A stretch of DNA of 64,000 nt from Rhynchopus sp. YZ270_cl-10. Lineage: Eukaryota; Euglenozoa; Diplonemea; Diplonemida; Diplonemidae. The notes beneath the pieces are model-generated. The model was not told the DNA's origin and made no database searches. It saw only the letters and a program-made list of their open reading frames with translations. A program made the position numbers and the translations under genes. This document shows positions 52,917 through 63,723 of the stretch, piece by piece. Position 1 is the stretch's first letter. Each line of letters opens with the position of its first letter. The DNA lies in NCBI GenBank assembly GCA_964035575.1, contig OZ037905.1, forward strand, positions 335,001 to 399,000, given 5' to 3'.

Positions 52917-54019
52917 CGTAACAAAAGTGAAGTAGATTCAAAAGAAAGAAAAGCTTTGTAGACGGACCTAAGCCTTGTGTGCTTAGTCTGATTAGATTAC
53001 TTAATGTTTTGATCTCGTGTGCTTTAGTCACCTTTGATCACGCAAGAACAGAAGGGTCAGCTTAGATAAAGACCTCGAAGAGAGGGGGGAAAAGGAAGGA
53101 GAGGGTGTCAAGAACAGCAAATGCTCTCCAATTTAGTGTAAATCATTTATTTTTCCTTTTTTTCTTTTTTTAAATCCTGGGGGGTGGTGGTGGTGGTGGT
53201 GGTGTTTGGTAGAGGTGGGGGTTTTTTTTGCATTTTGGTCCATTTTACGGTCGCCAGAAAAAGAGGTCAAAATACAAATACAAAAAAAAAAGCTTTTTCT
53301 AACGTAGGGAGAAGACATCGTTTCTTTATGTTGCATATTCGGCAAAGGTGTGTGGCATTTGTGTGTAGGGGAAGCAAACCAAAAAGGGGAAGGGGGCAAA
53401 TGGTGAGTAAAGACGTACAAAGAGGGTTTTGGATCGGGGTGGGCTGGACAACAGCACGACCCGCTCCCCCCCCTGCCTGTACGCCACACCCTTCCTCGAT
53501 AGGGCCTGCCCTCCACATCACGCCGCTTCCTTTTGCTCAAAAAAACTGGCTAGGGTAGTGGGGTCTTCCCAAAAAAAAAAACTTATTTTGAAAACATTGT
53601 AATAGTGTAGCCACCCTAGAGTGTGCTCCACCATACTAAACATTGTTACGTTTATTTTTTAAAACTTGGTTTGTATTAGTGTAGACACCCGCAGGATGAA
53701 CTCCACTATGTTTATTCTGTTTATTTGCGTACCTAGATATGCCTTTCCTGAAGAATGTATCATAATTTGACTGTAGTGGTCAGGGCTCTCGCCAATCCCC
53801 CTTTTTTGGCCAAAACGAGGGGTGATTTGGGGGCAGCTTTCCCCCTTGAAATCATATAAACCCCCAAGGAAAAAAGGAAAAAAAAGGGGAAAAGAAAACA
53901 CTCCAGAGTTTCATGTTCTTCTCGGAAGGAACAACGCTGATATCACATATTTTTATCCTTTCCCCGCGGGCGTGACGTTGGGTAGCGTACTAAAGATGAA
54001 GGGGTTTCTTTCTAGAGTA
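52917..54019. other. Spacer with repeats
   Basis: Family H at 52946-52990 with a second partial arm at ~53015-53035, (GGT)n at 53180-53202, and family A at 53590-53632 and 53660-53708. A 135-codon minus frame at 53133-53540 is low-complexity and not accepted. No gene. Confidence 0.45.
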
Positions 54020-55541
54020 TTAGTGTTGTCCTCTCCCTCGACCTCGGCCCCTTCCCCTGCCAGGGGCGGCTGCGGGTGTGGTGTGGGTGGTGCCGGAAGC
54101 AGTCGGGGGGGAAGATGTGTGCGTGTCCACATGCGTTTCAGGGTTATGCGAAGACGGCACGGCTTGCGGCTGTTGTTGTTGTTGTTGTTGCTGCTGCCGC
54201 GGCTGTTCCTTCAGCATCTTGATTTGTTCCTCTTCCTCCCGCAGCTTTGCCGCCATCTCACGCGAAACATAATTATGAATGATTTTTATCTCATCAAAGT
54301 ACTTCGCCAGCCCCGGCACATCCTTCGTGGTAATGCCTATTGAGGAGTCTATTTCGTCAAAGTCCATGAAAGGGCCTTCGTCATCTGCATCAAATTTTAC
54401 CTGCAAAAGTGAATTAGATCCACACAATGTCATTATTTTGATAAATTGTTGGAGTGTAGTTGCCTCGGTTGTGTTGTCACAGTTGTGCAATCTCCACTGT
54501 TATTTTTTTCATCAACTTTTAAGCTAAGGGGTCCAGGGAGGAGGGGAGGAACACACGACGGGTCCCAATGATATATAACAAGAAAGTGAAACACAATAAA
54601 AGCCCTCCTCTCCCCCCTTTCTCTCCTTCCTTTAATTGACTAACTACTGCAACATTCAAATGATAGCATACCTCACTAAAGGGGCCCTTTCGCTTGCCTT
54701 GAATGCTGTAGAACGCACTGCCACCACAGCCCTCCATTGTCACCATCTGCCGCTCCGCCGCTTCATGAAACACAAAGCGCTTCGTCCCTGCTGGTTGGTT
54801 GGGCGTGTTGTGCCGGGGTTGCTTGGGCGGGGTGCGCTTCTTCACTACCGGCAGCTCATCGACAGCCATGGCCTCTGCTTCCGCTTCGGCCTCCATCTCC
54901 GCAACACGCTTCGCACGCTGCTCGTCAAACTCAAGACGTCTCGCCTCGGCAGCCGCACGGCGCGCCTCCCTCAGCTGTGCCGCCTGCGCGGTCTCCCCTT
55001 CCTCATAGCCCTCAGCCCTCCTCCGCTCCCTCTCTGCCTTTGACGCGTCATCCTCCTCTGCCTTCTGCTGAATACGAAACTCCTTCGTGCTCTTCACCTC
55101 AACCAATAAAACCTAAAATAGTGAGATTGGGATGAGGGGGAAGGGGGAGGGGGTTGAGGTTACATTGTTGGTGATTTTTTTTTCAATCTGCGATCTGGTG
55201 AAACAGAAAAAACGGAGGTGGATTTGAAAGCCTTTTTGTTATTTGAAAAACTTGGGTTGCATTAGTGTAGACACCCGAGGATGAACTCCACAATTTTTTT
55301 TTTGCTTTGTGCTCTCTGGGGCAGGTGGGAGGTCATAACATACCTGACCGTCGATCATATGAACGGGCTCCACCAGGACACGGTCCACGGAGGATGCGTC
55401 TTCGAACCGGATAAATGCAAACCCCTGCCAGTACTTGTTCAGGATGTGCTGGATCTTTCCAAAGCGCGCAAAGGCTTGCACCAGCTTTGCGTCTGTCGCC
55501 CCGACAGGGAGCCTCCCGACGTACAGCCCGCGGCCCTCCAT
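54020..55541 (-). CDS. RRM RNA-binding protein with coiled coil and RG-rich tail, three exons
   Basis: Exons on minus: 55541-55344, 55112-54672, 54400-54020, all phase 0 (CAG|GTATGT...TTTTAG|GTT; GAG|GTATGC...TTGCAG|GTA), 339 residues. Residues 5-66 are an RNA recognition motif with RNP2 LYVGRLP and RNP1-like WQGFAFIRF. Residues ~75-130 are a charged helix (KAERERRRAEGYEEGE). A segment with KRFVFHEAAERQMVTMEG follows, then a helical stretch, a polyQ run of about 9 and a C-terminal GRGRGRGRG tail, typical of RNA-binding proteins. Suggests a role in mRNA processing or stability. Both introns hold family A repeats (55245-55291; 54440-54499). Confidence 0.88.
55245..55291 (+). repeat. Family A repeat within intron 1 of the RRM gene
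   Basis: GAAAAACTTGGGTTGCATTA followed by the standard CACCCGAGGATGAACTCCAC. Lies inside intron 55113-55343, antisense to the gene. Intronic position and sequence identity to spacer copies support a mobile origin. Confidence 0.75.
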
Positions 55542-56197
55542 TGTTTTGCTATAGTTTCAACGAAGCGAAACAAAAATATCAAAATAATTTGACCACCCAA
55601 TAAACACAGTATTCAAGAGGGAACCTTATTGGGCCCAAAAAAAAAAATCAGTTGTCTCCAAATATAAGAAAAAAAAATGTAGTATTTTTCGTGTATTGTG
55701 TACTTTGCAAAAGGGAGGAGTGAATGAGGGGTTTATAGGGAAAGTATTTAGGTAAAAAAAAAAAGCCCCTTTCTTTTTGCCAAAATATTTGTAGAACGAA
55801 TGAAAACCGTTTCTTTTTTTTTTTTTTTTGGTGACAGTAGTGTTGCCCCCCCCTCCCCCCTGCTAGTCCCCCCCCTAGCGAAAGGGGTTTCACAACGAAA
55901 CCACAGAGGGGGGAAAAAAAAAAGGAGAAAAGAGTTGGTTGCACCTCTTCTGCTTTTAGTCACCTTTGAAAAAAAAAATCATTTTGTATTGGTGCCCCGG
56001 GAGGGGTCGATATTGACAGGTCGCTGACAGATCGTTTACCGACCTTCCGAAAGCACTACATACAACACAATCATGATGATCTGTTACTTTTCCGTTTTGC
56101 ATTTACTTTTTTTTGCATTTTTTTTATGGTTCTGGATTTCCTTTTGTACATGGTTATTTCTTTTTCTTTTTCTTAGTTGCAGTTTGTTGCATTGTCC
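55542..56197. other. Spacer between RRM gene and M3 peptidase
   Basis: No gene. Contains a family E element at 55990-56058 and a degenerate half of family H at ~55935-55970 (CTTTTAGTCACCTTTG). Confidence 0.45.
55990..56058. mobile_element. MITE-like element, family E, short copy
   Basis: 69 bp: TGGTGCCCCGGGAGGGGTCG start, TATTGACAGGTCGCTGACAG interior, CCGAAAGCACTA end. Same ends and interior as 31860-31948, lacking one internal GACAGGTCG unit. Confidence 0.55.
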
Positions 56198-58257
56198 TCA
56201 CAGAACGTCTTCTGGTATACCCTTAAGCAGCTCAGACGGATCTGCCCCACCAGGGAAGATAGTCTCAAGCATCTCGACTGGGGTGGACGACGCACCAAAA
56301 GACATCAGGTCGCGCAGCTTCTTCCCGCCCTCTTTGCAAAACGGGTTCTGGTGGAAGAATTTCGCCCAGATGGCGGCAGCGGTGACCTGTATGGTGTGTC
56401 AAAAATTACAGACAAAAATTTTTTAGTGTCAGGGAATTGAAGGAATTCCTGTCATTTTTTTTTTGGAGAAATGAAGAGGGAGATGCATACCTTTGAGTAC
56501 GCATAAGAGTAATACCCAGCAGGGTAGTTCGAGAGATGGCTCATGGAAAAGCACAGTGCGGGCTCGACCTCGCGACCAAAGGGAAGGTGGGTGCGTCGCA
56601 GTGCTGGGTGCAGGTGGGTGAGCTGGTCGCAGAAGACCTCCGTGCCGTTGATGTCTCTGAATCGCAGTGGGTGCGGTCCGTGCACTGCAAGGTCGATGGT
56701 GGCGAGGACCACTTGGTCCAGCTTCTCGAGCGCGGCAAGGCTTGAGTTGCTTTCCTTCAGTGCGTGCACGAGGTGCTCCGGCACCGCCTCGCCAGTCTCG
56801 TGGTGACGGGCAAACTCCCGCAGCACCCGATAGTCCTGCGCAAAGTACTCAAACAGCTGCGAGAACGTCTCGACATAGTCCAGACTCGCCCGCGTCCCCG
56901 CAACGTTCTGGTACTTCGTCTGCCCAAACACAGAGTGCAAGCAGTGCCCAAACTCGTGAAACACAGTAACCATCTCCTGCGAAGTGAACAACACCTTCTC
57001 CCAGTCGCCCGCACCCCCAGACCCCTGCGCACTGCAGCTGAAGATCACGATGGGAAGCTGCTTAGTGGTCTGCACACCGAGCTTGTCGATGACCTTTTCG
57101 TGGTGTTGGCAGCCGAGCTGCACGGTGAAGTGCCCTGCACTGTCCATCTTCTCCGGACGGCCGAGAGGGTCTGCGTATATGACACCAAGGAGCGAGTTGG
57201 AGACATCGTCGTACACATCGTAGCGCTGCACGGAAGGGTGGTAGCGCTCGAAGTCGTGCATGTCTGTGCGTGGCTCCAGGCGGATCCCAAACAGCTCCTT
57301 GCAAATGTATGTGAGGCCACGCCATATGTTCGCAACAGAGAGATAGTCACGCAGCTGGTTGAGCTGTGTGCCATACTGCTGCATGCTGAAGACCTGGCGT
57401 GACGTCACATCTACAGTGGCAAGGGGAATCTGCCCGCCACTGCGGAACAGCAAGTCTTTTGCGATGGCCTCCAGCTTCTTCGACTCCTTCGCAGCAACAG
57501 GCCCCAGGCGTTGCGACAACTCGTTGAGGAACCCCCACGCACGGTCCGGTGTCTGGGCAAGGCTCTGCTGCATCGCCCAGTCTGCGTAGCTGTCAAACCC
57601 AGAGAGCACCGCCAGCTCGCGTCGCGTGCGCAGAAGGCTGTCCAGGACGTGGCGCTGGTCGACCTCGTCCTCCACACGCAGCAGGTCGTGCGACAGCTGC
57701 GACTGCCGCGTCGTCAGCTCCACGATCTTCTGCCGCTCAGCCTCTGGGAGGTGGATGCCGTTTGAGTCCATATCCTTCTTCATCACCAACGTTGTCGTCT
57801 GCTGCTCTGGGGTCAGCTTCTCCCACACACCCGGCTCGATGAGGGCCACCAACACATCATACATGTCGGTCGATGTGTTCAGCTCTGACATATATTGGTA
57901 CAGCTCGTCAAAGGCAACGGATGCGGCTTCACGGTAGTGCCGGTCGGGGTGTGTGCGTCGTGTGGCCTCTGCTGGGTCGAGAGTGAGGCACATCACGTTG
58001 GACATTGTGTCGACTGCGTCCAACGCCTCAATCGGGTCGTTGCTGGTTTTGATGATCTCCAGGAGACGCTGTGAAAGCTCGCGGCCCATAGGCGCACGCT
58101 GCTTGAGTCCATCACTGCAGTGCAGGTACTGCAGATCGTTGCAGGTTGCCAGGTACTCATTGATGTTCCCGCAGCTCTCGACAATGGCGGGCGACACATT
58201 GTAGGTGGTGGCGGCAGGTCTGCGCAGCCCACCAAAGGCCCGCCTGATGCTATTCAT
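56198..58257 (-). CDS. Mitochondrial intermediate peptidase-like M3 metallopeptidase, two exons
   Basis: Exon 1 58257-56491 and exon 2 56386-56198, phase 0 (AAG|GTATGC...CATACAG|GTC), 651 residues. The M3 zinc site HEFGH is at residues 434-438 (TVFHEFGHCLHSVFGQTKYQ), with the downstream ETFSQLFEYFAQD Glu segment and SYAYSK near the active site; exon 2 gives the family C-terminus (WAKFFHQNPF, LRDLMSFGASSTPVEML). The flow GTRASLDYVETFSQLFEYFA and ARHHETGEAVPEHLV matches mitochondrial intermediate peptidase, which trims octapeptides from imported precursors. The N-terminus MNSIRRAFGGLRRPAATTYN fits a presequence. A 7-codon uORF (MAHLPDL) lies just upstream, after a CACCTACAG acceptor. Confidence 0.9.
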
Positions 58258-59098
58258 ATGTGGGTTCTTATTATAGGTCGGGAAGGTGGGCCATTCTGTA
58301 GGTGTGATGGAGAGGGGTGATAGGGGAAAAGAAGATTGACTTGACATAAAATGCAAAAGCCTTCTCGTGACAGTGGACTGGTACATCATCCCGTTGTGCA
58401 GAGCGGGATAGGCGAGAGTGGAGCACAAAGATGAAATGCCGCTTTGTTAATTCCTTCTTTGTTGTTTCTTGACCGCATCCATCCTCGTCCGTACTTCAGG
58501 TAAATCACATAGTTCTTTTGGTGGGTATATTTCCCCCAAAAGTCCCAAAAAAAAACCCCCCCCGAAAACCCGCGTCCTGAACTACGGGGGAGAGCTGGAG
58601 CACAACAGGAAGCACAAGCACAACGGGAAGGGGAAAACGGTAAGACTCATGACAACCGACGAGCGCGTCTTTCATTTCCAGACGTATTGCATAATCAGTA
58701 CGCAAGAAGTACGCAATATGTACGCAAAGAGGGGGTGGGCTTCACGTTTTTTTTTGCCTGGGTATAAGACTATGGGATAATGTGTGAAAATTTAAGTGGA
58801 TAACATTTTGGCCAATTTTTCAAAATGACCCCACCATTTTCTGGGCGGATCTCGGAAACGCCGAAAAACTGGGTTTTGGGTCACGACGCCCTGGCAAAAA
58901 AAAAGAAATGGTGGAGTTCATCCTCGGGTGTCTACACTAATACAACCAAGTTTTCAAAAGAAAAAAAAAATCCAAAATCCAAAATCCAAAAAAAGCCCCA
59001 TGAGGCGCACGAAGTACGCAATATGTACGCAAAGGACCAGTTTGAGGAGTACCAGATTGTGCAAAATTAGATAACACCCTGCCCTTGTGGTAGTAGGT
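58258..59098. other. Spacer between M3 peptidase and UBL-WD40 copy 9
   Basis: No gene. Holds the peptidase leader with its small uORF, a satellite-like fragment (~58790-58860), family A in reverse orientation (58911-58955), and two copies of CGAAGTACGCAATATGTACG-type sequence (58704-58731 and 59006-59035). Confidence 0.5.
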
Positions 59099-60223
59099 TC
59101 AAGACAGGTGTGAGATGTCAACAATCTCAACACCCTCGCTCCCTCCGTACATCAGCACACCACCACAGCTGCTCATTGCAAGGCCGTATGAAATATTGAA
59201 ACCCATATCAGATTTACGGTGCAAGAGTTGCTTCCCGGATGAGATGGACCACAGGCACAATAGAGAGCAAGCATCCACAGTATAGTAGCGTGCAGCAACA
59301 ATGTCGTTGGACACAGCAACTTCAGCACCGTCAATTTCGGAGAAATCTTCAAATACACATTCGCCTGTTTCGATGTTCCAGACACGCACACAACCGGTGC
59401 AACACGCTGCAATGAAACGCTGGTTTGGCGACAGTGCCATATAATCAACATCAGAAGTGCATGTCAGAACAAGCACCTCCACCCCTGTCGTGTAGTCCCA
59501 GATGGTGACATCTTTGCTGAGTCCCCCAAACATCGCCACCTTATCGCCTGCCACAACCATAACGCATAAGCACTCCACAATGTGGCTCCATTCATGCACA
59601 AGAACGCCTGTTGCAATGTCCCACACCTGCAAACCCTTGCTCCTGCAGCACGACAACAGCTTTGTTCCACAGGGTGACCATGCCGCGGTCCACTTCTCAT
59701 CACCTTCATCTCCAAAGGAGTGCTTCAATGCACCTGTCTTCACGTCATGAATTTCAGCACACTGTGTGTCCTTGTTGACACATGAGATCCACTCACTGCA
59801 AGGTGAGAAGGATGGGGATGAATTCGCCTGCACAGGGAAGCGGCACAGACACTCATGTGTTTCTGTGTCGAAGATGGACATGTCCTGCCCCTTCACTGAA
59901 GGTAGTGACTGCCTCCTCACTGCAAGGTACCGGTCACACGAGGAGAGTGTGAGGGAGTGTGTGTCAACCGAAGGTATCACCCCACTAGCGATGTTGGCAC
60001 CAGTGCAGTACAGCTCAACGGCACATCCCTCATCCATCGCCGTGTCGCAGATGCGCAAGTCGTCGTTGCCGATGTCGCCACCGCCTCTCATCCGCACACC
60101 AACATGCCGAGCACGTGGCACGCCAAGCTCCGCAACAAGCTTCCCCTTCACCTGTGCAAGGGTGGCGCTCCCGTCCACTTCTATCACACAGCTTGCAGAC
60201 TCGAAGTGTCCTGTGATGTCCAT
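59099..60223 (-). CDS. UBL-WD40 family protein, copy 9
   Basis: 374 residues. UBL with ICDTAMDEG. Expanded loops in blade 1 B-C (RRQSLPSVKGQDMS) and blade 6 B-C (RYYTVDACSLL). Others: PVQANSSP, NKDTQCA, GDEKWTA, VECLCVM, GGLSKD, TSDVDYM, CCTGC, FSEIDGAE, DMGFNISYG. Blade 6 reads SISSGKQL; blade 7 AMSSCGG. The 3' flank after the stop differs from the family consensus, unlike most copies. Confidence 0.9.
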   Translation of the reverse strand: MDITGHFESASCVIEVDGSATLAQVKGKLVAELGVPRARHVGVRMRGGGDIGNDDLRICDTAMDEGCAVELYCTGANIASGVIPSVDTHSLTLSSCDRYLAVRRQSLPSVKGQDMSIFDTETHECLCRFPVQANSSPSFSPCSEWISCVNKDTQCAEIHDVKTGALKHSFGDEGDEKWTAAWSPCGTKLLSCCRSKGLQVWDIATGVLVHEWSHIVECLCVMVVAGDKVAMFGGLSKDVTIWDYTTGVEVLVLTCTSDVDYMALSPNQRFIAACCTGCVRVWNIETGECVFEDFSEIDGAEVAVSNDIVAARYYTVDACSLLCLWSISSGKQLLHRKSDMGFNISYGLAMSSCGGVLMYGGSEGVEIVDISHLS

Positions 60224-60417
60224 GTTCAGGGGGTGTAACTCTGTTCTGTGGGGACAAGTGTGTGGGGAGGGCAGGAAGAAGAGGGGTGGGGTGGTGTTTG
60301 TGAAGGAAACGAGACATGTGCATCTATCTATACGTATCTTCCTGCGTGGAGTTACCCAGGCAAGGTGCAGGAAAGGGAAGCAAAGTTAGATCGCACCTTT
60401 CCGTTGTGGAAATGGGT
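60224..60417. other. Spacer between copies 9 and 10
   Basis: Leader/acceptor of copy 9 and 3' flank of copy 10; almost the same as 49624-49821. Confidence 0.6.
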
Positions 60418-61494
60418 TCAAGACAGGTGTGAGATGTCAACAATCTCAACACCCTCATCCGTGCCGTACATCAGCACACCACCACATCTGCTGATTGCAA
60501 GACCGCAAGAATTGCAGGTATAAAAGTCACGACGTAACAGTTGCTTCCCTGTTGAGATGGACCACACGCACGATGTAGTGGAGGAGGCAGCAACAACGTC
60601 GTTCGACACAGCAATATCGGACCACATTTTTTCTGAGTCGTCTTCAAGTACACATTCACCTGTTTCAATGTCCCAGACACGCACATATTTCTTCGCACAT
60701 GCTGCAATGTAACGCTGGTTTGGTGTCAGTGCCACATAACCAACATTCGCAGGGCATGTCAGAACAAGCACCTCCACCCCTGTCGTGTGGTCCCAGATGG
60801 TGACATCTTTGCTGAACTCGCCAAACATCGCCACCCAGTCGCCTGCCACAACCATCACGTCCACGCAAGACACAATGTGGCTCCATTCATACACGAGAAC
60901 GCCTGTTGCAATGTCCCACACCTGCAAACCCCTCTTCTTGCAGCACGACAACAGCTTTGTTCCACAGGGTGACCATGCTGTGGCGAACCTCCAATCACCT
61001 TCATCTCCAAAGGAGTGCTTCAATGCACCTGTCTTCACGTCATGAACTTCAACACATTGCGAGTAGATACATGAGATCCACTCACTGCAAGGTGAGAAGG
61101 CTGGGATGATATATAAATAGCAAGGAAAGTGGCACAGACGCTCATGTGTTTCCGTGTCAAAGATGGCCACACCATCACCATGCATCACTGCAAGGTACCT
61201 GTCACACGGGGAGAGTGTGAGCGAGTATGTCTTCTTCGAAAGTGGTATCACCCCAGGAGTGATGTTGGCACCAGTGCAGTACAGCTCAACGGCACATCCC
61301 TCATCCATCTCCGTGTCGCAGATGCGCAAGTCGTCGTTGCCGATGTCGCCACCGCCTCTCATCCGCACACCAACATGCCGAGCACGTGGCACGCCAAGCT
61401 CCGCAACAAGCTTCCCCTTCACCTGTGCAAGGGTGGCGTTCCTGTCCACTTCTATCACACAGCTTGCAGACTCGAAGTGTCCTGTGATGTCCAT
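60418..61494 (-). CDS. UBL-WD40 family protein, copy 10
   Basis: 358 residues from MDITGH; the leader before the ATG is shortened (CATGTTCAGGGTGGAAC on plus). UBL shows EVDRNATL for EVDRSATL. Loops: MHGDGVA, PCYLYIIP, YSQCV (contracted blade 2 B-C), GDWRFAT, VSCVDVM, GEFSKD, PANVGYV, CAKKY, DSEKMWSD, SSTTSCVW, YTCNSCG. WDHTTG replaces WDYTTG; blade 7 has AISRCGG. Confidence 0.9.
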   Translation of the reverse strand: MDITGHFESASCVIEVDRNATLAQVKGKLVAELGVPRARHVGVRMRGGGDIGNDDLRICDTEMDEGCAVELYCTGANITPGVIPLSKKTYSLTLSPCDRYLAVMHGDGVAIFDTETHERLCHFPCYLYIIPAFSPCSEWISCIYSQCVEVHDVKTGALKHSFGDEGDWRFATAWSPCGTKLLSCCKKRGLQVWDIATGVLVYEWSHIVSCVDVMVVAGDWVAMFGEFSKDVTIWDHTTGVEVLVLTCPANVGYVALTPNQRYIAACAKKYVRVWDIETGECVLEDDSEKMWSDIAVSNDVVAASSTTSCVWSISTGKQLLRRDFYTCNSCGLAISRCGGVLMYGTDEGVEIVDISHLS

Positions 61495-61687
61495 GTTCAG
61501 GGTGGAACTCTGTTCTGTGGGGACAGGTGTGTGGGGAGGGCAGGAAGAAGAGGGGTGGGGTGGTGTTTGTGAAAGGAAACGAGACGTGTGCATCTATCTT
61601 CACGTATCTTCCTGCGTGGAGTTACCCAGGCAAGGTGCAGGAAAGGGAATCAAAGTTAGATGGCACCTTTCATTTGTGGACATGGGT
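61495..61687. other. Spacer between copies 10 and 11
   Basis: Acceptor and leader of copy 10 plus the family 3' flank of copy 11. No gene. Confidence 0.5.
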
Positions 61688-62776
61688 TCAAGACAGGTGT
61701 GAGATGTCAACAATCTCAACACCCTCATCCCCTGGGTACATCAGCACACCACCACAGCTGCTGATTGCAACACCGAAAGAACCGTAATCCGCAAAATCAC
61801 GACACAACAGTTGTTTCCCTGTTGAGATGGACCACACACACGACGCAGTGCAAGAGTAGACAGCAACAACGTCGTTCGACACAGCAACATTAAACCAGTT
61901 CCTTTCTGAGTCGTCTTCAAATACACATTCGCCTGTTTCGATTTTCCAGACGCACACGTGCTTGTAGGAACACGCTGCAATGAAACGCTGGTTTGGTGAC
62001 AGTGCTACATAATGAACATCAGAAGGGCATGTCAGAACAAGCACCTCCACCCCTGTCGTGTAGTCCCAGATGGTGACATCTTTGCTGTTGTTGCCATACA
62101 TCGCCACCCTGTCGCCTGCCACAACCATTACGGCCACGCAAGACACAATGTGGCTCCATTCATACACGAGAACGCCTGTTGCAATGTCCCACACCTGCAA
62201 ACCCTTGTTCTTGCAGCACGACAACAGCTTTGTTCCACAGGGTGACCATGCTGGGGCCCACCTGCAATCTCCTTCATCTCCAAAGGAGTGCTTCAATGCA
62301 CCTGTCTTCACGTCATGAACTTCAGCACAGGCCTCGTTCTCGTCTATGAATGAGATCCACTCACTGCAAGGTGAGAATGCGGGGTTTACAGAATAGTCGC
62401 AAGGGAAGTGGCACAGACGCGCATGTGTTTCTGTGTTAAAGATGGACATATCATCCTTGTAATTAATCACTGCAAGGTACCTGTCACACGGGGAGAGTGT
62501 GAGGGAGTATGTCTTCTTCGAACGTGGCATCACCCCAGGAGTGATGTTGGCACCAGTGCAGTACAGCTCAACGGCACATCCCTCATCCATCTCCGTGTCG
62601 CAGATGCGCAAGTCGTCGTTGCCGATGTCGCCACCGCCTCTCATCCGCACACCAACATGCCGAGCACGTGGCACGCCAAGCTCCGCAACAAGCTTCCCCT
62701 TCACCTGTGCAAGGGTGGCGCTCCCGTCCACTTCTATCACACAGCTTGCAGACTCGAAGTGTCCTGTGATGTCCAT
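61688..62776 (-). CDS. UBL-WD40 family protein, copy 11
   Basis: 362 residues from MDITGH. Loops: INYKDDMS, PCDYSVNP, DENEACA, GDCRWAP, VSCVAVM, GNNSKD, PSDVHYV, CSYKH, DSERNWFN, YSCTASCVW, ADYGSFG. Shares the PCDYSV/ENEACA/GDCRWA cassette with copy 5 and VSCVAVM with copy 6. The 5' flank breaks from the family pattern about 30 bp upstream of the ATG (GGAGGTCTGTCACGCACTC on plus), so its acceptor is not the usual one. Confidence 0.9.
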   Translation of the reverse strand: MDITGHFESASCVIEVDGSATLAQVKGKLVAELGVPRARHVGVRMRGGGDIGNDDLRICDTEMDEGCAVELYCTGANITPGVMPRSKKTYSLTLSPCDRYLAVINYKDDMSIFNTETHARLCHFPCDYSVNPAFSPCSEWISFIDENEACAEVHDVKTGALKHSFGDEGDCRWAPAWSPCGTKLLSCCKNKGLQVWDIATGVLVYEWSHIVSCVAVMVVAGDRVAMYGNNSKDVTIWDYTTGVEVLVLTCPSDVHYVALSPNQRFIAACSYKHVCVWKIETGECVFEDDSERNWFNVAVSNDVVAVYSCTASCVWSISTGKQLLCRDFADYGSFGVAISSCGGVLMYPGDEGVEIVDISHLS

Positions 62777-63361
62777 GTTCAGGGGGTGTAACTCTGTTCT
62801 ATGGGGAGGTCTGTCACGCACTCAACAACACGCAACAGTGTGTAGACAAAGAAGACAACCAGGCAGTGACTTCCCCACTTTGTCACCTCTAACATCGCGC
62901 AAAGGAAAAACGTGATTCCTTTTTTTTTTTTCTCTTTTGACAAAACGTTTTATTGTGCTTCAAAAAACAGATTACAATCAGCACACAAAAGAAGTGGCGG
63001 GGGGAAGGAAAAAAGAGGGGAGTGTGGTTTGGACGTTAGGGAAAATTTTATTGTTCACTTTGTCAAAATCTCTTTGTTTTTCTCTTTGTCTATTTTTCCT
63101 GCATTTTTTATTCTCTTCTTTGTACTTTCTTTTGTTTTGGTTGTTGTTAGATAAGCTCAATCGCCTATCGAGTTCTGTGAATAGCACGGAACTCCTTTTC
63201 ATGTGTATCCATGGAAATCAGTATCATATGTGATACCGGGGGCCTCGATCATGGCAGTCCACAAAAAAAAGAAGGTTTTTTTTACTGGGGGGAACCGTCA
63301 TTAGGCTCTTTGATCACTGATCTCAGGGGAGCAATCCCCTATCGATTAGAGTGACAAGAAA
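62777..63361. other. Spacer upstream of copy 11
   Basis: No gene. 63047-63193 duplicates 45150-45293. A small hairpin (CAGTATCATATGTGATACCG) lies at 63220-63239. Confidence 0.5.
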
Positions 63362-63456
63362 CCTGGTTGATCCTGCCAGTAGTCATATGCTTGTTTCAAG
63401 GATTAAGCCATGCAAGTCTCAGAGTAAATGGATTAACAGTGTATCTGCAGACGGCC
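63362..63456 (+). rRNA. Truncated 5' end of small-subunit rRNA
   Basis: Begins with ACCTGGTTGATCCTGCCAGT, the universal eukaryotic SSU 5' end, and continues through TAGTCATATGCTTGTTTCAA, GCCATGCAAGTCTCAG and GTATCTGCAGACGGC. After about 95 nt homology stops. Plus strand, opposite to all genes here. Too short to work; an rDNA fragment inserted in the UBL-WD40 cluster. Confidence 0.85.
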
Positions 63457-63723
63457 CTCCCCAGTAAAAGAAGATGAACCCAATCCTCACTGCGTGGTAA
63501 CCTTTAAAACAAAAATCGCGTCGACGACGGCAACAAGGTATAATAATGTACCTCACGAACTATGTGTACACACGCATGCACTACATCTTTAAAAAAAGGG
63601 AAAAAGGTTTTTGGAAGAATGTATGGATATCATATTGAGGTATCTTCCTGCGTGGAGTTACCCAGGCAAGGTGCAGGAAAGGGAAGCAAAGTTAGATGGC
63701 ACCTTTCCGTTGTGGAAATGGGT
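63457..63723. other. Spacer between rRNA fragment and copy 12
   Basis: Unrecognised sequence to ~63640, then the conserved 3' flank of copy 12 (CTTCCTGCGTGGAGTTACCC). No gene. Confidence 0.5.

Noticed and set aside
53133-53540. Minus-strand ORF of 135 codons
   Set aside because: Low complexity (His and Lys/Arg runs from GGT and poly-T), no domain, family A and homopolymer context.
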